This document shows positions 47,412 through 58,617 of a stretch of 64,000 bases of DNA, piece after piece. The number at the start of each line of letters is the position of its first letter. The stretch's first letter is position 1. A model generated the notes under the pieces. That model worked only from the letters and a program-made list of their open reading frames with translations. It did no database searches and had not been told where the DNA came from. The stretch covers positions 37,660,427 through 37,724,426 of the forward strand of contig OX442315.1 in assembly GCA_949358305.1 (NCBI GenBank), given 5' to 3'. A program made the position numbers and the translations under genes. The stretch is from Strigamia acuminata. Lineage: Eukaryota; Arthropoda; Chilopoda; Geophilomorpha; Linotaeniidae.

Positions 47412-48589
47412 ACATTCGTTCTACGTATTTTAAATTGGGAAAAAACGCCAATCCGGAGACATCTTCAACACTGTTTGTTGAAACAGACACGATGGAATAA
47501 GTGCGCAATGTTTGGTTTGTATTAATTCAGAAAACACTTCGTGCTACCTATTTTGTTCAAACGATTGTCAAACGGGCACTTGGTCGAGAAGAAACAAACA
47601 CGTTTCAGTTGGCGCGCACTCCTGCCGACATGCACAATATCTCCAGGTAATACTTCGAGTCGGGACAGGTAAATTTAATAAAAACCCTAAATTTCTAGCT
47701 GGGAAAAAAGGCTAGAAAATAAAATTAAATAATGAAATGAATTGATTCAGCAGCTATTTGGAGTTGACAAACAGATTCGCGACAGGCAGGGAAGCCCCCC
47801 CCGCCTCCTTAAAAAAGTCGCAAATGAGTAAAAATCGCCCAAATCGTCGGGAAACACCGCCACTTCCCCTGCACGGAAATTGTTACACACTTCTGCCGAC
47901 AATACACAGCCAGGCCATCACTGTGCATGGAGGAGGAAATGTGAAACAATCACCTCGCAGGGGCAAAGAGCGAACTTGGCGGATCCAGATTAATTCCCAC
48001 AGTCGGCACAACAACGGCGAAACGCGTGCTCCTCTCACTTTGACCACAACGGCTGTTCACAGCTGAGAACAAAGAAGAAACTGAACGAACAAATCATTAT
48101 TCACATATTAAAAAAAAAAAAAAAAAAACAACCAACTATAAAATGGCATGCAAACAACATTACCTGTCCAAATTGTTTTTTCTGCTGGCATAATCATGAA
48201 TAACATTAAGTCAGTAGGAAACAAACTACTTCTGCGAAAAATTACAGATATAAATCCACCTGAAAAACAGGGAAAAAAACTCGATCCGACCCACGCCCGC
48301 ACACAATACCGATTAGGCTTAAACACAGGCACCTGCAAATTCGATTTCGGCGGGCGTGCACGCAAGCACAGTCGAGGACACTGGAATGAGCTCTGTTCCA
48401 GCGTCCCCTAGGAAAAAACACCACTTGCTTGTCTGCAGAAACCAAATTTGAAGGTGCTTGTGCAGGGTGTCTGCTGTGATATAATATATCAGCCGGAAAA
48501 AAACAAGGCTTAGTATGAACAACTTATTGTTGATTCCAAAGTGGAATCAAAAGTGGAATTTAAACAACTCCGTCACTAAACGGCGCTGT
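47412..48589. other. Remainder of block X, no clear gene
   Basis: Short frames, a CTTCTGCCGACAAT block that also occurs at 45305 and (as a relative) near 27320, and a poly-A at 48109. These shared blocks look like pieces of one dispersed element. Confidence 0.4.
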
Positions 48590-51060
48590 TTCAATCAGCA
48601 CCATCTGTTGTCACCGTCCAAACCAGCTTTTTTTTTGTTTTCTGCCAAAGAAAGAAAAAAATATGTGAAATAAAAAAATTTCTTTGCGTGAAATCAGGTG
48701 TGAAACAAGTAAACATGGAAATGCAGTAGACCCCGGATAAATGCATAAATGCATAGAATATATTTATATTGAATAAAAAGCCGTAATTGGCTTAAATTGC
48801 ATGTTTGGCCAAAAACGGTAAACAAATGCGTGAACCGCCATTTACCCGGAAAAAACGTATCAATTTTTTTCTTTTTTTTAAGACACATATTGTGTACGTA
48901 TTCTTGCGTTCGATGAACTGAGGATTCCGCCCAAAACAGACACCAGGCGAAGTCACTAAATTAGTGTCTGGAAAAAGTTTTAAGAAAAACACAAATAAAC
49001 AATGAAAAAAACAGAAAAATTGAATTGTGGTGACGAATTACAATTAATTTACATCCAGAACACTTTGAAATGGCATTAAGTTGTTATTTAACACCTGATT
49101 TCACTTGAATAAATTTTTTTATTTCGCATATTTGTATTTCGCCAAAAATGAAATTTTTTGTGCATATTGTCTGCACATAAAATGAATTTCATTTTGCATT
49201 TCCATATTAGACTAAGAAAACAAAGTAATTGATTAAAAAAAACAATAAATAAATAAATAAATCAACTGCTATTGGTTTGTTAATTCATTTTTCCCAAAAG
49301 ACAAAACAACCCAAAACGGGGTAATATGCCATGGCCGACAATGGCTGCCATCCTGCCAAGCTCCAAGCTTTCACAAAAGCCAGACACCAAAACCCAGGTA
49401 CACGATACAATATGATACATTGTTGTCTGCAAAGCGGCGAAGACAGAGCTCTGCCGCTAACGGAGCTGCCATCTGGCGGCAGTGACAGAACTAGCTATAT
49501 TTATGCACCAAAACTTTCCCCCGGAAATAAGCAAATTAAAGCCCAATTCGGCTTTTGGTTCAAAATAAATATATTCTGCAGTGCTGGAAGGCGCCAGCGT
49601 ATCTTTTTTGAAACCCCTAATTGTAAATCAAATTTCTACAATAAAAAAAACATTAGCACACAAATGACCACTGGGCCCTGAGATTTTAAGTCCCTTGGAG
49701 GCCAATGGCCCTAATGCAGACATTGAAGTCCACCCCCCTCATCGTTGTAATTGGAAAGTAGACCAATTATCCAAACGGGGTGGTTTGCCGTTTTCGACAT
49801 TGGCTGCCATCCTGCCGTCAGATAAACACTTTTGGTGATGACTCCAAGCTTTTTAAAACAGAAAACCAGCTTTTTTCCAACAAATTACACGATAATTTCT
49901 AGACCCCGGCTATTTCAGCGTAAAATCTGAAACCAAAATTCCGTTTTGAGACATAAATCGCCATTTACCCCTGGTGAATAAATAAATAAATAAATAAATA
50001 AATAATAATAAATAAATGCATTTTTGCCCCAAATTTCCACCCAGTTGATGAAAAATGGACTTGAATTTGCGGAAAAAAAACAGAAGTGAGCGTTTTGTTG
50101 CGCAACTAATCCAGATTTTCCAGTAGTGAATTTGTCTCCAGTGTAGCCGGTCACCAGTCAAATGCTCATCGCTGCAAAAAAGGTTCCAGGGGTGAAATTG
50201 TCTCTAGTTTTCTTTTTTTCCATCCAAATCCTTTTTCCAAAATTTTGGGCCACAAAACCCTTAATTTTCCAGTCAAAAAGAGCAAAGTGTTCATCCGGCA
50301 CTTTAGCTGTTTGCGCTAGTGGAAAGAGTGCCAAATTTAACCCAGAACGGCTTAAACCGTTTTTTTTTAAACACATTCCAATGGCCGTAGTGGCCCGACC
50401 AATCTATAGGCGCCCATGGTACTAATTAAAACAGCTCTGGCACTAGACGGCACTGTTTTAATGAGCGCCATCTGCTGGCGACGACAAAAGCAGCTTTTTT
50501 GTGTTTTCTGCCAAAGGAAGAAAAAAATATGTGAAATAAAATTTTTTCTTTGATTGAAATCATTCGAAGGGCACTTTGAAGTGGCATTAAGTTGTTATTT
50601 AACACCTGATTTCACTGGAATAAATTACACTTGAATTTTTGTAAAAACATTAGCACACAAATGACCACTGGGCCCTGAGAGTCGAACCAGTCGAAAATGG
50701 GCCCAGGAATCCTTTTTGGCAGCCGAATTTGGCTGAATTCACACTGTTGTCCAGATATAAGCCGTTTTCACTTATATCTGGGCAACGGTGCAAACTGTGC
50801 ACCTTTTGCTCGCACAAATGGATTTCCCAGCAAGTTAAACTGTTTGTGCCTTTTTCAATGAGGGAAAAAAAGCCCTTCCCTTCCCGAAAGAGCACTTTGG
50901 CACCCAAAAATGTATTCCTTGATCGAAAAAAGCGCCAAAAAACAAAAAAAAATGTTTTTGCACCTAACCGAAGTTAAAGTTAGGCCTAACAAAGCCGTTA
51001 TTCCCGAGTGTAATGGTGCAGTTACTCTTAAGTATAAGATAAATCTCTATTTCTCCAGAA
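48590..51060. repeat. Diverged duplicated repeats
   Basis: Blocks recur in the same order: GCGCCATCTGCTGGCG-type and TTTTCTGCCAAAG at 48590/50460, ATTAAGTTGTTATTTAACAC at 49075/50585, GACATTGGCTGCCATCCTGC-type at 49340/49795, and ACAAATGACCACTGGGCCCT at 49660/50655. An AAAT tract is at 49975-50010. I see no supported gene. The GCCATCTG block at 50460 resembles the end of block X at 48590, so a repeat lies at that duplication breakpoint. Confidence 0.55.
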
Positions 51061-51111
51061 TAAAAAAAAAGTCCTAAGAATGAAGAAATATGTTTTTCCA
51101 GAAAAAGAAAT

Positions 51112-51240
51112 GTTACTTAAGAATAAGAAATATGTTACTTAAGAATAAGAAATATGTTTCTTAAGAATAAGAAATATGTTACTTAAGAATAAGAAATATG
51201 TTACTTAAGAATAAGAAATATGTTTCTTAAGAATAACAAA
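51112..51240. repeat. 22-31 bp minisatellite
   Basis: About five copies of TTACTTAAGAATAAGAAATA with small changes. Confidence 0.8.
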
Positions 51241-51324
51241 CTTAGTTCTTAATAATAAAAAATAATTTTCTCCAGAATTTTATAATTTATTGCTGAAGAA
51301 TGAGGAACATGTTTCTCCAACCCA

Positions 51325-52085
51325 AGCAACCATACTCACCATGATGACGTCACACGTGCAGTACACAACCGTACACGGCAGTTTGGGCAAGCTCAAATGC
51401 CTAGGAAAAATAAAAAAATCAAAACTCGCATTAAAAATCGGCAAAAATCATGAAAAATTATCAACAAAAAAACCCCCAAGCAACCATACTCACCATGATG
51501 ACGTCACACGTGCAGTACACGGCCGTACACGGCCGTTTGGGCAAGCTCAAATGCCTAGGAAAAATAAAAAAATCAAAACTCGCATTAAAAATCGGCAAAA
51601 ATCATGAAAAATTATCAACAAAAAAACCCCCAAGCAACCATACTCACCATGATGACGTCACACGTGCAGTACACGGCCGTACACGGCCGTTTGGGCAAGC
51701 TCAAATGCCTAGGAAAAATAAAAAAATCAAAACTCGCATTAAAAATCGGCAAAAATCATGAAAAATTATCAACAAAAAAATCCCCAAGCAACCATACTCA
51801 CCATGATGACGTCACACGTGCAGTACACGGCCGTACGGCCGTTTGGGCAAGCTCAAATGCCTAGGAAAAATAAAAAAATCAAAACTCGCATTAAAAATCG
51901 GCAAAAATCATGAAAAATTATCAACAAAAAAATCCCCAAGCAACCATACTCACCATGATGACGTCACACGTGCAGTACACGGCCGTACACGGCCGTTTGG
52001 GCAAGCTCAAATGCCTAGGAAAAATAAAAAAATCAAAACTCGCATTAAAAATCGGCAAAAATCATGAAAAATTATCAACAAAAAA
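51325..52085 (-). repeat. 154-bp tandem array, five units, each holding a 61-nt exon
   Basis: On the minus strand each unit has an acceptor TTTTATTTTTCCTAG, a 61-nt segment and a donor GTGAGTATGG. Exon positions: 52014-51954, 51860-51802 (59 nt), 51708-51648, 51554-51494, 51400-51340. The intervening 93-nt segments have a T-rich 3' end like real introns. One exon frame (HLSLPKRPCTAVYCTCDVIM) is open in full units. The length is not a multiple of three, so including two exons in one mRNA would break the frame. Each exon has TGACGTCA, CACGTG and two ACGGCCGT palindromes. Confidence 0.75.
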
Positions 52086-52099
52086 AAACTGGGAAAAAT

Positions 52100-52555
52100 G
52101 CATAAAAACGAATTTCAAAAAATTCCTTCTTACCTTTTCTGATGTCCAGGGTGGTCTAATTGAGTCCGGGACCCATCCAGTGGTCCTTGGCTGGTCTTGA
52201 ATACCTAGAAAGAAAAGAAAAACGTTGAAAAACCATTAAAATTTGAAAGAAAAACTGGGAAAAATGCATAAAAACGAATTTCAAAAAATTCCTTCTTACC
52301 TTTTCTGATGTCCAGGGTGGTCTAATTGAGTCCGGGACCCATCCAGTGGTCCTTGGCTGGTCTTGAATACCTAGAAAGAAAAGAAAAACGTTGAAAAAAC
52401 ATTAAAATTTGAAAGAAAAGCTGGGAAAAATGCATAAAAACGAATTTCAAAAAATTCCTTCTTACCTTTTCTGATGTCCAGGGTGGTCTAATTGAGTCCG
52501 GGACCCATCCAGTGGTCCTTGGCTGGTCTTGAATACCTAGAAAGAAAAGAAAAAC
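52100..52555 (-). repeat. 166-bp tandem array, three units, each holding a 71-nt exon
   Basis: Minus-strand exons at 52536-52466, 52370-52300 and 52204-52134. Each lies between TTTTCTTTCTAG and GTAAGAAGG, both strong splice signals. Two of three frames are open; in the first, TSQGPLDGSRTQLDHPGHQK aligns with the single-copy 71-nt exon at 55706-55636. Units are identical except for a few bases in the introns. 71 is not a multiple of three. Confidence 0.8.
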
Positions 52556-53565
52556 GCAAAACGATTATTAGTTCTGCAGGCACTTTTCATTGGTTTTGCG
52601 GTATACTGTTGGTGTGATTCATTAAGTTGGTGGTCTAATCGATCCACCGAGCTCATTCGCACGCCGAAATAGCAACCCAAAACGATTATTAGTTCTGCAG
52701 GCACTTTTCATTGGTTTTGCGGTATACTGTTGGTGTGATTCATTAAGTTGGTGGTCTAATCGATCCACCGAGCTCATTCGCACGCCGAAATAGCAACCCA
52801 AAACGATTATTAGTTCTGCAGGCACTTTTCATTGGTTTTGCGGTATACTGTTGGTGTGATTCATTAAGTTGGTGGTCTAATCGATCCACCGAGCTCATTC
52901 GCACGCCGAAATAGCAACCCAAAACGATTATTAGTTCTGCAGGCACTTTTCATTGGTTTTGCGGTATACTGTTGGTGTGATTCATTAAGTTGGTGGTCTA
53001 ATCGATCCACCGAGCTCATTCGCACGCCGAAATAGCAACCCAAAACGATTATTAGTTCTGCAGGCACTTTTCATTGGTTTTGCGGTATACTGTTGGTGTG
53101 ATTCATTAAGTTGGTGGTCTAATCGATCCACCGAGCTCATTCGCACGCCGAAATAGCCAAAACGATTATTAGTTCTGCAGGCACTTTTCATTGGTTTTGC
53201 GGTATACTGTTGGTGTGATTCATTAAGTTGGTGGTCTAATCGATCCACCGAGCTCATTCGCACGCCGAAATAGCAACCCAAAACGATTATTAGTTCTGCA
53301 GGCACTTTTCATTGGTTTTGCGGTATACTGTTGGTGTGATTCATTAAGTTGGTGGTCTAATCGATCCACCGAGCTCATTCGCACGCCGAAATAGCAACCC
53401 AAAACGATTATTAGTTCTGCAGGCACTTTTCATTGGTTTTGCGGTATACTGTTGGTGTGATTCATTAAGTTGGTGGTCTAATCGATCCACCGAGCTCATT
53501 CGCACGCCGAAATAGCAACCCAAAACGATTATTAGTTCTGCAGGCACTTTTCATTGGTTTTGCTG
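52556..53565 (-). repeat. 121-bp tandem array, eight units
   Basis: Perfect or near-perfect units with period 121 bp; one unit lacks 4 bp (near 53157), changing AGCAACCCAAAA to AGCCAAAA. On the minus strand each has TGCCTGCAG before and GTATACC after a possible exon, but the acceptor lacks a pyrimidine tract. A GATTAGACCACC block resembles AATTAGACCACC of the 71-nt exons, so a common origin is possible. Overlapping 67-codon frames are by-products. Confidence 0.8.
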
Positions 53566-53942
53566 TATAATGGGAATTATTCCCAAAGAAATTTCCTACA
53601 AATCTCTGTCTGACAGTTTCATTAGAAGCAAAACTAGTGTGTTTTGAAATGCTTTTTTCATTTGATTTTGTGCCAATTTCATAATAATAATAATAAAATG
53701 TCATTTTAAAACACATTTCTTCCTTAAATTCCCACAAAAACAAACGAAAATTGCATTTTTAATCACAATTTGCCGATAAATTGTGTTAAAATCAATATTT
53801 TAACACAATTTTTGCACTAAATCGCATCTACAATTGACACAAACACATCCAAAATTGACAAAATTGACAAAAAGAATAAAAGAAAAACGGGTGACTGCAC
53901 CAAACATCATCCAAAATAAATCACCCAAAAAAACCTGCTTAC

Positions 53943-54190
53943 CTTGATGTCCTGCATGGCCTTAGTGCAGACCACGACTGTCCGCAGCCAAAAACACCTA
54001 GAAAAACAAAAGAAAAATAAGAAAATTGCCGAAATACACGCAATTTCCCAACGTTCATAAAATAATTAATTTAAAAACCTTTCTGTACCCACTCCAGCCC
54101 TGGCAAAAATTCTTACATATTAATCTATCACTCCTCAGAACCATATGGAACCAAGAGCGAGGTCTGAGGGCCGCTTAAGACGAAAAACAC
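53943..54190 (-). other. Two single exon cassettes upstream of the arrays
   Basis: 53997-53943 (55 nt) lies between TGTTTTTCTAG and GTAAGCAG. 54190-54117 (74 nt) lies between CTGTTTTTCAG and GTAAGAA. Both begin GTGTTTTT. The second spans the edge of the inverted repeat, so its left-arm counterpart is cut off at 33714. No frame is convincing. Confidence 0.5.
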
Positions 54191-54707
54191 CTGAAAAACA
54201 GAGAAAGGAAATTAAAAATGGTGCAAAAATCGTGCAAAAATCATACAAAAAAGCATTAATGCAAAATGCAAATAAAATTCGAATTATTAAACAAACCTAC
54301 CTTGCCTGAATAAAAAAAAACAAAAAAAAAAAAAAACAACCACTGGCTACTGATTTCGCGGCGATAGCCGCGATATCGATAAAACAAAAGAAAAACAAAA
54401 ACAAAAGAAATGCATTAAACAAACTTTAAACCAAACCAACCTTCCTTAATTCACACTCACCTTACTGTAAATATGGGGCACTCACAGGCCTAGGAGGACA
54501 AGAACCTAGAATGATAAGAAAAAAACACAAAGAACCGATTCCTTGTCAAAAAAATAAAGAAAAAAAAAAAGAAATACTTATCGTTCACTAGAGCCTTCAA
54601 CTCTGAAGACGTATCCACCCGCCATTCCTACCTATAAAAACAACAAAAAAATAAGCCACTATCATTAAAAATTAAACAAAAAAGCCACTTCAAACATGAA
54701 ATGCCAC

Positions 54708-54752
<45 letters not shown>

Positions 54753-57176
54753 CTGAAAAAGAATTAGTAACTTAAAAATTATTATAAAAATTGTTTTATT
54801 TTAAAACAAATTAGGTTAAACACATTAAGCTTTGCCTGTGGTTCCGTTGACGAGCCGGGAAATCCTTAAGAAACCCGAAAGACCGAATCGTTTAATTCGT
54901 TTACTCGCCACTAGATGTCAGACAAATAAGAATCCAAACATAATTTCCGAAACACACTGTTGAAAATTGGCAACAATTTCAATCATGTTGTGAATTGATT
55001 TTGTGAAAAGAAATATATTAATAAAATATTAACATCCTTGAATGTTGATTAGTAACTGTGTCTGCTTGCAGTAGAAATGTCATGGTCACTTTATCACGAA
55101 TATCAATATTTACTCCACATTTTCAAAAGCACTGTCAACACTCGGTGGCATGCAGCAAAAAAACACAAAGTTTATTGATTGTACATTGTCAAAAGCACTG
55201 CCTCCACTCGGTTGGTGGATCTATAGTGAAATACAATTCAGACTTGATCATTAGTTCGTGCAGTGTGCTAGATATAGGTGAATCTGAAACCTAAATACAT
55301 GACTGAGTCTGACATCTGACCTCAGATAAAAGTTTCCAGATCCTAATAAGTCCCTGATGGGCACTGACTGCACTGGTTTTTATCCAAATCAAAAAACTTT
55401 CCTGCAGAACAAGACACTGCCAAAACAATTTTAATTGATAAAATTAATAAAAAAAATAAATAATCAATTAATTCAAAGGTAAAGTTTTGCATTTTCCATG
55501 CAAATATATCTGTCCATCAGGGCATACTGTATCATTAGATGATGGAAAATGAAACGAAAATGAATAAAAACTGAAAAAAAAAGATGAAAAATGAAAAAAA
55601 ACGTCAAAAACAAATTTTAAAAAAAAACAATTTACCTTCTACAATGTCCTGTGTGGCTATACCGCAGTCGGGGGTCGTCCACGGGCCTTTGGTCGGTCAA
55701 AGATGCCTGGAAAATAAAAGAAAAATGAATAAAGACATCAAAAATTAAAAGAAAAAAAAAAACCGAAAACAAAAACGTCCAAATCAAATTTCAAAATATT
55801 CCGTTCATCATCTACGATGTCCCGCCCCCTCTCCCTCCCCCTCCCCTCTCCGCCCCCCTCTCCCCCCTCCCCTCCCCGCCCCCTCTCCCCCCTCCCCTCC
55901 CCGCCCCCTCTCCCCCCCCTCCCCTCCCCGCCCCCTCTCCCCCCTCCCCCTCCCCGCCAATGGCGGTGGCAAAGTTGGGGCCACCAACAGAAACAGAAAT
56001 AATGAGGAAATAATGAGGAAATAATGAGAAAATAATGTGGAAATAATGAGGAAATAATGAGGAAATAATGAGAAAATGCCTACCCAAAGCCAAGAAATAC
56101 CGTCTTGGAAACAGAAATGAGGAAATAATGAGGAAATAATGAGGAAATAATGAGGAAATAATGAGGAAATAATGAGGAAATAATGAGAAAATGCCTACCC
56201 AAAGCCAAGAAATACCGTCTTGGAAACAGAAATGAGGAAATAATGAGGAAATAATAAGGGAAGGCTTTCCAAAATTGCCGTCCTGAAAACAGAAATAAAT
56301 GCCTTTCCAAAGGAAATGCCTTCTTGTCCAGTTGGGCGGAATCCAGAAACAACCAAAAAGCTGTGCTTTGCCTGCAAAAATGTTAACCCTACTAAAAAAA
56401 CAAATCCAGTTGGCCCGGAAACGCTCTTCCGCAACCAACCAGCAGCGAGCAGCGGATTTGCCGCCTGTCATTTGCCCATCTCTCACCCCCAAATCCGCCG
56501 ACTATATTATAAATATTAAATGCATCCTCGGATTTGGGGACGCGCCTGGGTTGGCTGTGGAGCGGTTGAGTCCGGTCTAAATCTGTTCTCCATGCACGCC
56601 ATTGGCTGAAAAACAGATCTAGACCGGACTTAACCGCTCCATAGCCAATGGCGTGCATGGAGAACAGATTTAGACCGGACTCAACCGCTCTATAGCCAAT
56701 CCGGGCCCAGGAACCGGATTTGCATGGATCGGTCGTGTTCGGTCTGGATTTGCTCTTCAGCCAACGACGTGCATGGAGGGCAGATCCAGAGCGAACACGA
56801 CCGCTCCATAGCCAATCCGGGCCCAGAAACCGGATTTTCGCGTGCAATTTTGGTCTGGGATAAACGGCATCAGGGGGCGTGCGTGTTGCTTGTAATTTTC
56901 CCAAAGAGGGCGCCACTTACGATGGTAATGGCGCCCATGTGTTGGGGAAAATTTATTACCGTTGTTTGCACCTGGCCCAGAACACATGCATGGACAGGAG
57001 TGAATAAATGAAAAAGCATCCAAGGTTTTTGATTCTCCCCCAGAAATTGTAATAATTTGGGTCCGCCCAATGTTTGGATGCACCCAGGCGTGTATGTGTA
57101 CGTGGACACAGTGTAATAAATATGCATTTGCTTTTTGAATATTTCATATTTTTTAAATTTTATTTCCACCAAATTT
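54178..57176. repeat. Right arm of the 3-kb inverted repeat
   Basis: Reverse-complement partner of 30721-33714. It carries mirror copies of the CCTG tract, the Cys-rich receptor fragment, the 71-nt exon, the G-rich (here C-rich) minisatellite and the hairpins. Confidence 0.9.
55636..55706 (-). other. 71-nt exon cassette (right-arm copy)
   Basis: Between TTTTATTTTCCAG and GTAAATTG on the minus strand. It runs in the same direction as the downstream tandem exons at 52.1-52.5 kb and about two thirds of its bases match them. At 62241-62306 the copy in the second duplication unit is cut: its last bases are replaced at the deletion junction. Confidence 0.6.
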
Positions 57177-58320
57177 TCAACAAATTTATTTAATCACATT
57201 TGTGTATAGTAAACTCCAATTAAATTTACACATGACGCAAATGCATTTTGGGGCTCCTGACACAGTGCTTGGGACAGCTCGTTTTTGGCACAGTGGTCCA
57301 GTGGTCCATGAATGAATCAATAAATGACAAAACAAAGCAATATTTATTTGTAATAAGACATAGTCCAATTCGTCCACTTCCGGAAAAACCCTTGTTCTAC
57401 CTGGCTGTGTTGGGTAGATCTGCCTTGGACATGAACACAGAGCAACGGACTGGCCAGACCCATTGCTCGATGCTCGTGTCCAAAGCGGAACTTTGTCCTA
57501 ACCCAAACCAGGTAGAACTTCGAATGTTGCTCAGACTTGGCTGCTGGATGCTGGAGAACAAAACAGATGTGCGCTTCCAAAGAAGCCATCCTCACAGAGA
57601 CGAGAGGCGAGGACCCAAAATGGCGGAAAATGGCTTAAAACAAGACCCAAAAAAATAAAACATATAAATCAAATGTGTGCACTAAAAACTCACCTGTAGA
57701 AATCTGCGTACCGATAAAAATCTTTTTTTTTCAGCTAGCTTAGTCAAACACAAATCAGCATTGATCGTTATTTCCGCGCCAATGTGTGCGGCCAAGTGTC
57801 ACTTGGCCGTGCATAAAAGAGGATAGTGAGTGGTGGCTGTGACAATGCTCGGCTGCGTATAACAATGTAGAGCGCCTCGGTCGTGCCGTTCACATCAATT
57901 TACGCGCCACAGTTGGCTGGGCAGAAAGGGGAAGCGCCTTTTATCATAGGTCCAACTTCGCTCGACAAACAGACTCAATGCCGAAATGCGAAAAACATTG
58001 CTGTCTGAAAAAACAAGAAAATAAGCCAAAGCAGATCTGGCAATCGCTGGACCGAATGTATTCCAATCCCGGAACTTCATCGTCGAGAGTGCAGCCGCAA
58101 GAAAATACGTGAATGTTCCTCTGCGGTTTGCCGTCGTCGCAAACGCGCACCTCGCACACCTCTGACTGTGAATGTTTACGACAAATGTTTTTACAACAAA
58201 CATTCCCACCAATTGTATTCTGGTTTGCCCACAGCATTGGTGCGCCCGTTTCCTGGTGCACAAAAACAAAACAAATTCATAAGCACTCCCAAAATAAAAA
58301 AAAAACAAAAAACCCATCTC
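57177..58320. other. Sequence between inverted repeat and ELP1 fragment, no firm gene
   Basis: A 136-codon plus-strand frame (57248-57658) and a minus-strand frame (58383-57895) overlap this region. Neither has convincing splice sites or a family match. The block 58160-58255 (ACAAATGTTTTTACAACAAA) is a diverged copy of 45165-45260, showing an older duplication inside the unit. Confidence 0.4.
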
Positions 58321-58322
58321 AC

Positions 58323-58617
58323 CTCTCAATGTCGCCACAGTCCGGGGCAGTCGGGGGTTGTCCAGGGGCCAAATGGCGAGCACGCCACGAAATCTGACGA
58401 ATCGAATAATAACAATAATTAATTACTTAATTACTAATTTACTTAAATAACTAACAAATTTCTGAGAACTTGAGGAATAAATCACCGTGTATTCGTAGGC
58501 GGTGGAAAAAACGATGAATTCTCCGTGGCGCAACCCGTTCTTTTCCAAAAATATCACCTGATGTTTGTCCGGCAATCGCTGAACCGAAGCTACGACGCTG
58601 CTGTTTGGTTTACAGCT
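58323..58617 (-). pseudogene. ELP1: ELP1 (Elongator subunit 1) fragment, two exons
   Basis: ELP1 is the WD/TPR scaffold of Elongator, which modifies tRNA wobble uridines. Exon one (about 58617-58490) encodes KPNSSVVASVQRLPDKHQVI and FLEKNGLRHGEF, closely matching the AWKPSGSLIASTQ and FFEKNGLLHGHF region. The next exon (58393-58323, 71 nt, between ATTCGTCAG and GTGAGATG) reads GVLAIWPLDNPRLPRTVATL in one frame, like the ELP1 SSVLAVW block that follows in the protein. The intervening LPFLKDEV part is missing, so the gene is partial. This exon has the same length as, and shares GGCCC-TGGAC-ACCCCCGACTGC with, the 71-nt cassettes. Block X starts inside this fragment at 58574, and its copy is cut by the N gap at 44923. 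Confidence 0.6.

Larger units (their letters stand above)
44923..48589. repeat. Tandem duplication, block X copy 1
   Basis: Nearly identical to 58574-62240 at a constant offset of 13,651 bp. Visible differences are single bases (GATGAACC against GACGAACC; TTCGGTTCAA against TTCGGTCCAA). Left edge hidden by the gap. Confidence 0.95.

Noticed and set aside
52556-53565. Chain of 67-codon frames (MPAELIIVLGC...) as a repeat protein
   Set aside because: The period is 121 bp, which is not a multiple of three, so units cannot form one repeat protein; each frame stops in the next unit.
57248-57658. 136-codon plus-strand frame
   Set aside because: No splice sites, family match or composition bias. 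It starts in sequence continuous with the repeat arm and is kept only as an unassigned region.
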